A DNA stretch of 64,000 nt from Komagataeibacter sp. FNDCF1 (GCF_021295335.1 NZ_JAIWOT010000001.1:1677001-1741000), one strand, 5' to 3'. Shown: positions 54,761-63,332, numbered from the stretch's first letter. The notes: generated by a model not told the origin, from the sequence alone. Program-made: numbers and translations.

Positions 54761-56129
54761 AGCGCCCTCCATCCATCCAGCTCTTCAAAAAGCTTTGCTC
54801 TCCTTGCGCGGACAGAAATGCCCGCCATTCCACGGCATGCGTACCCAACATTATCCTTAACTTCTTCAGCGTTTCCTCAGTGCTTTCCCCGATTGCCACC
54901 CCGATCTGCGAGGCGTGTAAGCGAAGGGCCTCATCAGGCAACCCGGCGAGCTCGGCAAGGTGCTGCAGGTGCCGTGCGCCCACGCTTCCATATTCGACCA
55001 TGATGTCCCGATCGGCCTTCAAGGGTATGACGGATAGGGCGTTGCTCGCGTCAGTAGCGCCCAGATCGAACACGACATACGCGTCTCGCGCCTCGTTAAC
55101 ACCAGCTGCATGCAAACTAACGCGTCTGAGCAAACAGGCAGCACACAAGCCGCACTGCTTTCGACCGCCGACATTCACCACGCGGCGGCTCTGCCAGCAG
55201 GAATGCGTGCTCGTCAGATGCCGTTCGGTTTTTCCGGGAATATCCAGGAATGCGCGTAGCGTCTGTCCCTTCGTCGACCACAAACGTGGCTGCTCAAACT
55301 TGCCCCGATAGCCCAGCAGTGCCGTAATGAATCGCTCCATCTTTCGGAAGAAAGTCGGATGGTTGCGATAGTCGGGATAGATATTGTGCAGAGGCAGCAA
55401 TACCGGCCCAAGCGCACCCTGTCCGCTCTCGGGGACCATGATACGCGCCACGTTAGAAAGCTGCGCGGCAATTGCTGCTACTGCTGCAAACTGGAATCCG
55501 CGCGATCGGAAGCTGCTTTCGTATCCGCGATATCCCTCGACCTTGAACGGAATCTGCGTGAAAAAGCTGTCTCCGGTTTTCCGGCGCTGGCGCTTGCCGG
55601 CGATTCGAATGCATAGGGCCTCGTCCTGGTCGCCACTCAACGCAGAGACCGCACGCGAATCCAAGCCGTCGCTGTAAGCGACGGCGAAGGTCTTGGTCTT
55701 GCCGAAGTTCAGCGGAATCTGCCGAGCACCGATGGGTGAGCGATCTTTCGCTCCAACGAAGGAAAATCGCCACGTGTCGCCGGTCAGGTGGTTCAAGGCG
55801 CCATGAAGGCTCTTCAAAACCGCTGGCTTCTGCCAACTTTCGAGATCGATGACTGGAACGGTCACTTCCAGGGTCCGGCGCCACCCAAGCGGGCGCTTCC
55901 AACGTCGGTCAGCAAACTCAATGGCGGCACACAAGACCAGAATGTCGTAATGCAGCGACTGGAAGCCCTTCACGTCGAATGTATCCAGAACCGCTGCGTT
56001 GAAGCGAATGTGCCGGCCGACTTCCGCCGTTACAACGCCCTTTGGGAGAGCGCGGCCGGGCTTTTGCCCCTTCTCGATAACGAACAGGTGCTTGCCCGAT
56101 ACGGGTGAATCATGTGTACGGGCGCTCAC
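54744..56129 (-). CDS. QueC-like (7-cyano-7-deazaguanine synthase-like) protein
   Basis: A 461-residue enzyme. The ATP-pyrophosphatase PP-loop appears as AYSDGLDSRAVSAL (SDGLDS at 153-158), followed by MVPESGQGALGP, and a four-Cys zinc site C311 and C326xxC329xxC332 (QCGLCAACLLRR) as in QueC. The N-terminal 140 residues are extra compared with housekeeping QueC (about 230 aa). QueC-like proteins with extensions occur in antiphage systems (Qat; type IV CBASS). No QatA/B/D or CD-NTase gene is nearby, so it is not one of those as known. It overlaps both neighbours. Confidence 0.82.
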   Translation of the reverse strand: MSARTHDSPVSGKHLFVIEKGQKPGRALPKGVVTAEVGRHIRFNAAVLDTFDVKGFQSLHYDILVLCAAIEFADRRWKRPLGWRRTLEVTVPVIDLESWQKPAVLKSLHGALNHLTGDTWRFSFVGAKDRSPIGARQIPLNFGKTKTFAVAYSDGLDSRAVSALSGDQDEALCIRIAGKRQRRKTGDSFFTQIPFKVEGYRGYESSFRSRGFQFAAVAAIAAQLSNVARIMVPESGQGALGPVLLPLHNIYPDYRNHPTFFRKMERFITALLGYRGKFEQPRLWSTKGQTLRAFLDIPGKTERHLTSTHSCWQSRRVVNVGGRKQCGLCAACLLRRVSLHAAGVNEARDAYVVFDLGATDASNALSVIPLKADRDIMVEYGSVGARHLQHLAELAGLPDEALRLHASQIGVAIGESTEETLKKLRIMLGTHAVEWRAFLSAQGEQSFLKSWMDGGRYGRFE

Positions 56130-56701
56130 TCTTCCGGCCCCTCGTCCACGCCGACTTTCTTTTGAACTGCCTGTCGGAAAGTGCTCTTGTTACCTGCGGC
56201 CAGGGCATCGCTGAGCTCGTTGGGTTTGATGGCCGCAAACGTCTCGCGATTCCGCTCTATGCCCTTGTGATAATCCTCGCGCTTCATGTCGCCGAGCTCG
56301 CGGGCGCGAATGCATTCTTCGTCGAGCCTGTTTTTGGTGGTGCCGATCCACTCTTTCGCCGTGCTTTCAAGCGATCGATTGAGAGCCTCGTCGATAGGCA
56401 TCTGGTCACGCAAATTCGCGATCAAATGCCGCTGAAGCGCATCCGCCAGCGGCGAGGTTGGATGACTCTCGAAAATCGTTTCGACCTCCGACACCGGATC
56501 TAGATCCATCTGCGTGCGTTCCGCATGCGCCTTGAGGTCGCCGAAAAGCAGGCTAAATGCCTTCATGTCGACGTCACCAATCATACTATGACAAGCCTGC
56601 GTCGTCCGCTCTTCTGTGCTGACCGCGTCGCTAACCAAGTCTTGCCCGTAACGTTTCCAACGGCTGCTCAGTTCTGCATTTCTGAATGGCCCATCGGTCA
56701 T
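56126..56701 (-). CDS. Hypothetical protein, first gene of the QueC-like operon
   Basis: A 191-residue protein with an ideal AGGAGG ribosome site: MTDGPFRNAELSSRWKRYGQ. It is helical and charged (MKAFSLLFGDLKAHAERTQMDLDPVSEVETIF, ADALQRHLIANLRDQMPIDEALNRSLE). No family recognised. The stop overlaps the QueC-like start by 4 bp, so the two are translationally coupled. It may be the substrate of the QueC-like enzyme or a structural partner; this is speculation from coupling alone. Confidence 0.7.
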   Translation of the reverse strand: MTDGPFRNAELSSRWKRYGQDLVSDAVSTEERTTQACHSMIGDVDMKAFSLLFGDLKAHAERTQMDLDPVSEVETIFESHPTSPLADALQRHLIANLRDQMPIDEALNRSLESTAKEWIGTTKNRLDEECIRARELGDMKREDYHKGIERNRETFAAIKPNELSDALAAGNKSTFRQAVQKKVGVDEGPEE

Positions 56702-56727
56702 GACAACCTCCTATGTCGGCAAGATTG

Positions 56728-56773
56728 ACATAAAATCTGACAAAGTCAATATTAACTACATAAAGTCTGACAA
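56728..56773 (-). promoter_or_regulatory. Twin 16-bp direct repeats upstream of the QueC-like operon
   Basis: ACATAAAATCTGACAA (56728-56743) and ACATAAAGTCTGACAA (56758-56773) differ at one base and are exactly 30 bp apart, close to three helical turns, in an AT-rich promoter region starting 27 bp upstream of the first gene. They are the likely binding sites of the operon's XRE-ImmA regulator. Confidence 0.6.
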
Positions 56774-56999
56774 CCAGAGGTCTAAGCAAGAAAATTCCTG
56801 GCTTTGTGTGGCCCGCCGCGCCGAGTGATGGTGAGAACTATGTCTACGCTATCGCCTTCTAACGCCGCACAAACCTCGATTCGACCTCATCGGTCGATCG
56901 CTGGCGCACATGGCCTTCGTCGAGGGAGTTTCCGCATGCCCCGACTGCGGCCCTTATCCCCTACCCTTTTCTCTTGCGCCCGTTTACGCCAACGTACGG

Positions 57000-57015
57000 A
57001 GCAGTTGGTTGCGGG
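57000..57015. repeat. Partial attachment-site-like copy
   Basis: AGTTGGTTGCGGGTTC shares GTTGGTTGCGGG with the repeats at 51.6 kb and is followed by a GATTTGAACCTGCGGGA stretch that also resembles the complement of a tRNA T-arm. It suggests successive insertions at the same kind of site. No gene is supported from 56774 to 57410. Confidence 0.4.
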
Positions 57016-57103
57016 TTCATTGGACCCCGATTTGAACCTGCGGGAGCCAAGGTATTGAAATGATGGGGAATTTGATAGGCGCGTGGTGTGGGTTGCGACA
57101 AAA

Positions 57104-57139
57104 AACTCCGCTGAGCCAGTGACTTAGCGGGGTTTTTTT
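57104..57139 (+). terminator. Intrinsic terminator before the right repeat
   Basis: AACTCCGCTGAG and CTTAGCGGGGTTTTTTT form a stem with a GTGA-containing loop and a strong T-run on the plus strand. No intact plus-strand gene precedes it, so it probably belonged to a recombinase gene or tRNA lost during rearrangement. Confidence 0.6.
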
Positions 57140-57147
57140 GGTGTTTC

Positions 57148-57250
57148 TGGTTGCGGGGGCAGGATTGGTCTCAAGTTGCTACAATCGCAAGCAGAGAATA
57201 AATCAATTTTAGGTAACTGTTTTAATAGACTTTTCTCCACCTGCGCTCGG
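57148..57250 (+). other. Right attachment-site-like repeat (tRNA 3' end)
   Basis: TGGTTGCGGGGGCAGGATTG (57148-57167) is identical to 51699-51718, and the next 80 bp align with a few gaps and mismatches (TCTCAAGTTGC, ACAATCGCAAG, AGAGAATAAA, TGCGCTCG). In the same orientation as the left copy, it bounds the 51.7-57.1 kb cassette and may be the element's right end, since chromosome-like genes follow. Confidence 0.6.
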
Positions 57251-57410
57251 TCTTAACATCCACTAATCTACTTACGGAAACTACTGGTTGTAGACGAACA
57301 GATGGGTCGTCTATGATTCTTTTTTCGAAGAGCCATGACTAGCTTCGGATAGACAATCGCCGTATCAGCGCATTGACAGCGTTCCTCCATGCGACGCCCC
57401 GCATGCAACG

Positions 57411-58346
57411 ATGATCAATTCAAGCGCAAGAACGATCAAGACAGAGCGTCCTGTATCTGCCAGATTTTCATACATGACCGGCAACAGCACACCTCAAGCA
57501 CTACGTGTCGTAGGTATCCTCCAATGGATAGAGGAAAACCTCCACGAGCCGCTGTCTGTTGAGCGTATTTCTCAACATGCAGGCCTGTCTGCATATCATT
57601 TCTCTCGGCTCTTCACAGCTCATACTGGCCGCAGCGTAATGGCTCATGTCCGCCATCGCCGTCTTGTTCAAGCCGTTCAGTGCCTTGCCGCCACTCCTGA
57701 TGTTCGCCTCGTAGATCTTGCATTTGATAGCGGTTTCGACTCACAGGAGGCATTTATTCGGGCCTTCAGTCGAACTTTTGGTAGCTCACCCGGAAGAGTG
57801 CAGCGCGCCTATTGGCAAGCTTACTCAGGTCGGGCCAAAAATCTCCCAAATACCCCTGAAGATCGGCCGCATATTGAAAGAATACCAGGCCATATTTACC
57901 GAAAGAGCTTCACTATCGCGGGACTAGCCCATCACTTTGAAGAGAGAGCACGATCGGCAATTCCCGGCCTTTGGCGCCGCCTCAGTGAATTTTTTCCGAA
58001 TCACCTAAACAATGTCGAAGCATATGGCGTGATGTCATGTTCAGATAGGCAGCTTGGGTCGTTTCTCTATATGGCCGGGATACCAATTGATTATAATTAT
58101 CTATATCAACCACAATTAAAACAGACGACCATACCAGAAAATACTTACGTCGTATTTCGCATTACGTTAGGAAATGGGCCATCGCACCCTCAGATTGCAA
58201 AAGCAATCGAAGAAATATGGAAAATAGTCACTTTAGACCCTGATATGACTCCGACACCTGACCCAGACTTTGAAGTGTACGATCGAAATTTTCGCTATGG
58301 GACGTCAGGGTCAATAGTGAATTACTATATGCCAATTCGGATGTAG
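57411..58346 (+). CDS. AraC-family regulator with GyrI-like effector domain
   Basis: About 311 residues; the true start may be the ATG at 57474 (MTGNSTPQALRVV). Two HTH motifs lie near the N-terminus (PLSVERISQHAGLSAYHFSRLF and VRLVDLAFDSGFDSQEAFIRAFSRTFGSSPGRVQ), and the C-terminal half is a Rob/GyrI-type ligand-binding domain. N-terminal AraC plus GyrI is the Rob-like layout for drug or lipid stress. It ends 3 bp before the next gene, so they are one operon and it may control the hydrolase. Confidence 0.88.
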   Translation: MINSSARTIKTERPVSARFSYMTGNSTPQALRVVGILQWIEENLHEPLSVERISQHAGLSAYHFSRLFTAHTGRSVMAHVRHRRLVQAVQCLAATPDVRLVDLAFDSGFDSQEAFIRAFSRTFGSSPGRVQRAYWQAYSGRAKNLPNTPEDRPHIERIPGHIYRKSFTIAGLAHHFEERARSAIPGLWRRLSEFFPNHLNNVEAYGVMSCSDRQLGSFLYMAGIPIDYNYLYQPQLKQTTIPENTYVVFRITLGNGPSHPQIAKAIEEIWKIVTLDPDMTPTPDPDFEVYDRNFRYGTSGSIVNYYMPIRM

Positions 58347-58349
58347 AAC

Positions 58350-59477
58350 ATGAACGCAACAAGCATCTCTCCATACCATCCAAAAATAAGCCACTCTCGC
58401 CTCAATATATTTGTCTTTTCTTTATTTTCATTACTATTTCTTCCAAACGAAACTATGGCCTTCCCAGTTGGGGAAAGACATTTTGTTGCAACTGAGGTTT
58501 CGGCGGAAAAGCGTAATGCGGACCATCAAGACAAACTTCGCGTCACCATTTGGTACCCAGCGTTAAATGGTAGCGATGAGCAGTCTTTAGATATCGGACC
58601 CGTCAATGATCCGCGCTTCAAACCCGGCTCGGCCGCACCTGACGCCCCCTTTTTTGACACTCAACGCCGCCCTGTAATCCTACTTTCACATGGTTTCGGC
58701 GGATCTGCACGAATCATGGCGTGGTTTGGAACTGCCCTTGCTCGCGAGGGATATATCGTTATCGCGCCAGACCATCCGGGAAATAACTCTCTCGATCCCA
58801 TGACTTTAGGAGGGGCTCTTTTATTCTGGAAACGGCCGGCAGATCTTGCAACCGCTCTCCACGCCGCTGAAACTGAACCTCTTATCAGAGAGCATCTCGA
58901 CTTATCACGCGTCGGGGTTGCAGGCTTTTCCGCAGGTGGCTTCACAAGCCTATCCGTCGCTGGCGCACGAGTAGATTTATCTAAATTATTGGCATTCTGC
59001 AAAGCGCAACCTACTGACGGTGTATGCGCGCCTCAAAAAGAGTTTCCCATTAGTTACCAGAATTCTACTTCATTTTTCAAAAAGCCAGAAGTAGTATCCG
59101 ACGTCGCACTTGCCGGTGACGATATGTCGATACCCGAGGTAAAGGCCGCTTTTGTAATGGCACCAGCTTTAGTGCAAAGCTTTAACCCGACCAGTCTGAG
59201 ACAAATAAAAATACCGGTAACCATTATAGCAGGAGATTCAGACATTACTGCTCCTCCAAGCACAAATGCGGATATCGCAGCCTCATTAATATCTGGCTCA
59301 CAGATTTATCATTTACCGAAGGTCACACACTATGACTTTCTATCCGAATGCGGTCCAAACTCAATCGCACACATTGATATTTGCCATTCGCTACGAGATC
59401 GAAAACAAATACATCAAGACGTTCTTTATTCCGCTTTAAATTTTTTTGATAAAACACTTCAAAATTCAAAAAAATAA
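58350..59477 (+). CDS. Secreted alpha/beta hydrolase (dienelactone hydrolase/PAF-acetylhydrolase-like)
   Basis: A 375-residue protein with a cleavable signal (hydrophobic 19-35, NETMAFP). Core motifs: VILLSHGFGGSARIMAWFG (oxyanion loop), GVAGFSAGGFTSLSV (nucleophile Ser), VTIIAGDSDITAPP (Asp) and LPKVTHYDFL (His). It resembles predicted dienelactone hydrolases of the PAF-acetylhydrolase type; substrate unknown. It probably acts in the periplasm and is co-transcribed with the AraC gene. Confidence 0.85.
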   Translation: MNATSISPYHPKISHSRLNIFVFSLFSLLFLPNETMAFPVGERHFVATEVSAEKRNADHQDKLRVTIWYPALNGSDEQSLDIGPVNDPRFKPGSAAPDAPFFDTQRRPVILLSHGFGGSARIMAWFGTALAREGYIVIAPDHPGNNSLDPMTLGGALLFWKRPADLATALHAAETEPLIREHLDLSRVGVAGFSAGGFTSLSVAGARVDLSKLLAFCKAQPTDGVCAPQKEFPISYQNSTSFFKKPEVVSDVALAGDDMSIPEVKAAFVMAPALVQSFNPTSLRQIKIPVTIIAGDSDITAPPSTNADIAASLISGSQIYHLPKVTHYDFLSECGPNSIAHIDICHSLRDRKQIHQDVLYSALNFFDKTLQNSKK

Positions 59478-59786
59478 TACATTTACAGAGGATGATATAT
59501 AGATTTTCTATATTTAATATTTTCGCCTTGGAAAAGGTGACCGTTAGCGCGAAACATCCAAAGCAAGTGCTGCCGAAAAAGTACTCACGCAGGTTATCAA
59601 TATTACACACTGTACCATAAACAGTCCCGGCGTTTCATCATCCTCTGCTAACGGCGCGCCGGTATCCACTTCATTGCCATACAGATCGCTATGCTTCAAA
59701 AAGCACTATCAGGTGATAAATACTGCTTTTGTAAAATCCAACCGAATAGATATAGATGAATATATTCTCTCATTATATCACTCTCG
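59478..59786. other. Spacer between convergent hydrolase genes
   Basis: AT-rich, without supported genes or strong hairpins. It probably contains terminators for both sides that I cannot define. Confidence 0.3.
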
Positions 59787-60455
59787 TTACGTTGTGAGGA
59801 AACTTGATAACCAGGTGTTAAGATCGGTAATCTCCGCACCGGTGATCTCATGACCCATCGGATAGACATGCCAGGCAACATCATGGCCCCCCGCACGCAG
59901 CCAGTCCCGTCCGAGGCGAGCCGCCGCCAGCGGCACGACCGTGTCGCCCTCACCATGCGCCAGAAAAACCGGCGTTGCCCGGTTGGCCTCCGTTGCCTCC
60001 CTTCCCGTTTGCCCGGCCAGCGGCAGATAGCCGGACAGACCGGCGATCCCAGCCAGGGGCGACGAATAGCGCAGCCCGGTCATCAGCGACATCGCACAGC
60101 CCTGGGAAAACCCGCCGAGCACGATGCGCCGGGACGGGATGCCGCGCGCGACTTCCTGGTCGATCAGGCTCGCCAGATAGGTCTGCGCATCACGTAGCCC
60201 CGGCTCATCTTCCCGCAGAAGCAAATCTGGCGCGAGAAGATCATACCATGCCGGCATGCGCTCACCACCACAGACCGAAACCGGTCGGACGGGCGCGTTG
60301 GGAAAAATGAACCGGACCGCGCCGATGGAACGCAGGTCGAGCGCCTGGGCAATGGGCGCCAGATCCCGGCCACTCGCACCCAGGCCGTGAATAAGGATGA
60401 TCGACGCGACGGGATTTTGTCCGGTTTCGACCTCCAGCGCTTTCAGCGGCTTCAT
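59787..60455 (-). CDS. Carboxylesterase/phospholipase family hydrolase
   Basis: A 222-residue cytoplasmic esterase starting MKPLKALEVETGQ (GGGGAGCAGGGA upstream; the Met at 60485 has no such site). Motifs: ILIHGLGASGRDLAPIA, VLGGFSQGCAMSLMTG (Ser), LAHGEGDTVVPLAAARLG (Asp) and YPMGHEITGAEI (His). It is of the YpfH/MhqD-like type. Divergent from the FrnE-type gene. Such esterases with DsbA/FrnE proteins and an ArsR-type regulator suggest a quinone or electrophile stress unit (inferred). Confidence 0.88.
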   Translation of the reverse strand: MKPLKALEVETGQNPVASIILIHGLGASGRDLAPIAQALDLRSIGAVRFIFPNAPVRPVSVCGGERMPAWYDLLAPDLLLREDEPGLRDAQTYLASLIDQEVARGIPSRRIVLGGFSQGCAMSLMTGLRYSSPLAGIAGLSGYLPLAGQTGREATEANRATPVFLAHGEGDTVVPLAAARLGRDWLRAGGHDVAWHVYPMGHEITGAEITDLNTWLSSFLTT

Positions 60456-60504
60456 TCCCTGCTCCCCTTTCTCATCGACGTTCATGACGCTTGATGAAAC
60501 CATG

Positions 60505-60522
60505 GTACGGGTATAATCGTAC
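60505..60522. promoter_or_regulatory. Candidate operator between the esterase and FrnE genes
   Basis: GTACG-GGTATAAT-CGTAC, a 5-bp inverted repeat in the 91-bp divergent spacer, overlaps a possible -10 box. It could serve the neighbouring ArsR regulator. Confidence 0.35.
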
Positions 60523-60546
60523 ATTATCAAGCATGCGGAGGCTGTC

Positions 60547-61269
60547 ATGAAACTCGAAATCTGGTCTGACTATGCCTGCCCCTACTGTTATATCGGCAAG
60601 CGGTTTTTCGAAGCCGCCCTGGCCGAATTCGAACATGCCCGCGAAGTCGAGATCGTCTTCCGGGCCTTCGAACTCGATCCGACCTCGGGTCCGGCAGTGA
60701 CCACCACAACACTCGACCGCATCATGCGGAAATACGGCAAAAGCCGGAGCGACGCCCAGGCCATGATCGACCACATCACATCCATGGGCGAGAGATGCGG
60801 TCTCGACATGCGTTATGCCTCGGTCCGCTACACCAACACCTTCGACGCACACCGGCTGACCAAATTCGCCGAACAGCACGGTCACGGCGCAGACATGACG
60901 GAGCGGCTGTTCCGGGCCTATTTCACCGACAACTCCCCCCTCGCCGACCATGATGTGCTTGTCGCCCTTGCGCAGGATGTCGGTCTTGATGGCGACGCCG
61001 TGCGCGCCATGCTGGCGAGCACCGACTTCGCCGAAGATGTCAGGCGTGATGAAACCCGTGCGTCACAGGCCGGCATTCATGGCGTGCCCTTTTTTGTCTT
61101 CGACGGTGCCTACGGTCTTTCAGGTGCGCAGCCGAAAGCACAATTGCTGGCCGCCCTGCGCCAATCATGGAACGAGGCACACAAAACGCTGTCCGAGAAT
61201 CCTACCACCGGCATGACCTGCGACAGCACGGGATGCGTCATCCCGCCTTCCGGCTCTGGCACTCCCTGA
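60547..61269 (+). CDS. DsbA-family oxidoreductase, FrnE type
   Basis: A 240-residue thioredoxin-fold protein. The redox motif CPYC lies in IWSDYACPYCYIGKRFFEAAL (residues 12-15), followed by the helical insertion and the cis-Pro region QAGIHGVPFFVFDGAYGLSGAQP. No signal peptide, so it is cytoplasmic, as in FrnE/2-hydroxychromene-2-carboxylate isomerase-like proteins. A short Cys-containing tail (TCDSTGC) is an oddity that may form a second disulfide. Divergent from the esterase. Confidence 0.92.
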   Translation: MKLEIWSDYACPYCYIGKRFFEAALAEFEHAREVEIVFRAFELDPTSGPAVTTTTLDRIMRKYGKSRSDAQAMIDHITSMGERCGLDMRYASVRYTNTFDAHRLTKFAEQHGHGADMTERLFRAYFTDNSPLADHDVLVALAQDVGLDGDAVRAMLASTDFAEDVRRDETRASQAGIHGVPFFVFDGAYGLSGAQPKAQLLAALRQSWNEAHKTLSENPTTGMTCDSTGCVIPPSGSGTP

Positions 61270-61295
61270 GCAGAAGTCGTCCCGCCGTATTCCCG

Positions 61296-61658
61296 TCAGG
61301 CAGGCGCGCCTTGGCGGGAACGGTCGTATTCGGCGATCGTCTCCTGCGTCAGCGGATCGCTGACAAGCGGGCCGAGGATGGAGTCCAGCAGACCGGGAAA
61401 CCGGCTGTCCAGATCCTCGCGCCGCAGCTCAAGACGGTATTCCCGACCGATATGGCGCTGCCAGACCACACCGCTGTCACGTAACGCGCGCCAATGATGC
61501 GTCATGGTGGATTTCGGAATCTGCGGCAGCACATCACAGCAAGGATGTTCGCCCCCCACGGCGATCGTCCGCACCGCAGCCAGGCGGATAGGATTACCCA
61601 ATGCCGTCAGCACGGCTTCGAGCCGGATATCCTCGCGTTTCGGATGACGTGCGATCAT
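61296..61658 (-). CDS. ArsR-family transcriptional regulator
   Basis: A 120-residue winged-helix repressor: LTALGNPIRLAAVRTIAVGGEHPCCDVLPQIPKSTMTHHWRALRDSGVV, then WQRHIGREYRLELRREDLDSRFPGLL. The CC pair (HPCCDV) could sense thiol-reactive compounds. The start at MIARHPK is favoured over an upstream Met. It is convergent with the FrnE gene and divergent from the efflux gene, so it may control both. Confidence 0.86.
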   Translation of the reverse strand: MIARHPKREDIRLEAVLTALGNPIRLAAVRTIAVGGEHPCCDVLPQIPKSTMTHHWRALRDSGVVWQRHIGREYRLELRREDLDSRFPGLLDSILGPLVSDPLTQETIAEYDRSRQGAPA

Positions 61659-61752
61659 CCGTGGATTGGTACGCGTATCATGGGAGCGGGTCAAGAAAAC
61701 GCTGCTTCCGAGCCCCGTCGTAAGCCTGTGTCTCGATAAGGCTGGCCTTTAA

Positions 61753-61777
61753 TTCGTATGTACGCCTATGTTCGTAT
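61753..61777. promoter_or_regulatory. TTCGTAT direct repeats between arsR-type and efflux genes
   Basis: TTCGTAT at 61753-61759 and 61771-61777, 18 bp apart, in the divergent promoter region. They are a candidate regulator binding site or -35/-10-overlapping operator. Confidence 0.35.
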
Positions 61778-61811
61778 CATTGAGATTCGTTCATGATGAC
61801 CGGAGGCCGCC

Positions 61812-63332
61812 TTGCCACCCGATTTCCTGCCCCATCCCCGTAGTCCAAAGCGGGTCGCCGCCGCACCACGCCCGGCCTGGCTGGCTCTCGTCGCTCTGTT
61901 ACCGGGCCTCACAGGCTGCACAGTCGGCCCGACCTACAAGGCTCCCCTGCCACCGGATGCCGCAACATTCGGCGAAACTCGGTCGGAAACAGCGACCGTC
62001 GCTTCGGCCAACTCCCCGCACCAAGCCTCCGGAAAACCTGGCTCCGACTGGTGGCGTCTCTTTCGCTCGCCCCGGCTGGATGACCTCGTCACCGAGGCAC
62101 TCCGGAACAACTGGTCGATCCAGGCAGCCCAGGCCAACCTGCGCAAGGCGGCCGAGGGACTCCATGCCGCCCAGGGCAGCCTGATGCCCCAGATCGACGC
62201 CACCGGTAGCGAGGGGCGACAGGAATACGGGGCAGCCCTGTTCGGTCCCTGGGCCTGGACCTTCCCGGCCTTCTCCGCCTACTCGGCCGGTCTCGATGTT
62301 TCCTACGATCCCGATATTTTCGGTGGCAACCATCGGCTGGTGCAACTGGCCGGCGCACAGAAGGACGCCGAACGGGAGCGCCGTGATGTCACGATGCTCC
62401 TGGTGGTCGGCGACACGGTCCTGACCGCCTTCGAAGCGGCCTCGACAGCAGACCAGATCACCGTGATCCGCAGCGTGATCGACACCGACAGGGACACGCT
62501 CCGGCTGGCGACACTCGCCTGGCAGGCGGGCAGGAGGCCCCGGCTGGATGTCGTGACCGCCGAAGCACAACTGGCGCACGACCAGTCTCTCCTGCCACCG
62601 CTGGTCAATGCCCATGAAGCCGCGCGAACGGCGCTGGCCGTCCTGACCGGCCATTCGCCCGCCAACTGGACCGCACCGACCTTGACCCTCGCGTATTTCA
62701 GCCTCCCGCCTGACATCCCTGTGGTGGTGCCATCCGAACTTGTGCATGCCCGGCCGGACATCATCGGCGCCGAAGCCATGATGCGCGCGGCGAATGCCGA
62801 AATCGGCGTCCGGACCGCCGACCTCTATCCGCGACTGACCCTCAGCGCGGCCGTCGCCGCCGAGGGGCTGATGGGCGGCCCCGCCGGCGCGGCATGGCGC
62901 CTGATCGGCGGAGCTGCTCTGCCACTGTTCCATGGCGGCACCCTGATGGCCCGGAAAAAACAGGCGGAAGAGGATTACCGGATCGCTTTCGATCATTACC
63001 AGTCGGTAGTCATCAACGGCTTTCGCGAAGTCGCCGATGGCCTGAACGGCCTGAAGAACGCCTCGACGGAACTGGACAACCAGCGACAGGCCCTGACCTC
63101 GGCCGACGATGCGCTGACCTTGAGCCAGGCCGGGTATCAGGCGGGCCGGGAGACCATCCTCCAGCCGATCAACGCCCGACGGCTCGTTCTGCTCGCGCGC
63201 CAGAACACAGTGCGGGCACAGACCGAGATGTTCCGTCAGACGGTACGGATCATGGTGGCGACGGGCGGTGGCCTGGCCGACGTCCATGTCACACCCGATC
63301 AGTGGCGATCTGTCCGGCTCGCGGCGCGATGA
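61812..63332 (+). CDS. NodT-family outer-membrane efflux lipoprotein
   Basis: A 506-residue TolC-like outer-membrane factor starting at a TTG with GGAGG just upstream. The lipoprotein signal ends LLPGLTGC (Cys near 36), followed by TVGPTYKAPLPP, the usual NodT start. Two repeats of helical barrel segments (LDDLVTEALRNNWSIQAAQANLRKA and LVHARPDIIGAEAMMRAANAEIGVRTADLYPRLTLSA) match OMF architecture. Partner RND and membrane-fusion genes are not in the window. Confidence 0.92.
   Translation: MPPDFLPHPRSPKRVAAAPRPAWLALVALLPGLTGCTVGPTYKAPLPPDAATFGETRSETATVASANSPHQASGKPGSDWWRLFRSPRLDDLVTEALRNNWSIQAAQANLRKAAEGLHAAQGSLMPQIDATGSEGRQEYGAALFGPWAWTFPAFSAYSAGLDVSYDPDIFGGNHRLVQLAGAQKDAERERRDVTMLLVVGDTVLTAFEAASTADQITVIRSVIDTDRDTLRLATLAWQAGRRPRLDVVTAEAQLAHDQSLLPPLVNAHEAARTALAVLTGHSPANWTAPTLTLAYFSLPPDIPVVVPSELVHARPDIIGAEAMMRAANAEIGVRTADLYPRLTLSAAVAAEGLMGGPAGAAWRLIGGAALPLFHGGTLMARKKQAEEDYRIAFDHYQSVVINGFREVADGLNGLKNASTELDNQRQALTSADDALTLSQAGYQAGRETILQPINARRLVLLARQNTVRAQTEMFRQTVRIMVATGGGLADVHVTPDQWRSVRLAAR

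Noticed and set aside
54744-56129. Calling the QueC-like locus a Qat or type IV CBASS system
   Set aside because: No QatA ATPase, QatB, TatD-like QatD, CD-NTase or TGT-like gene is adjacent; only the QueC-like component is shared.
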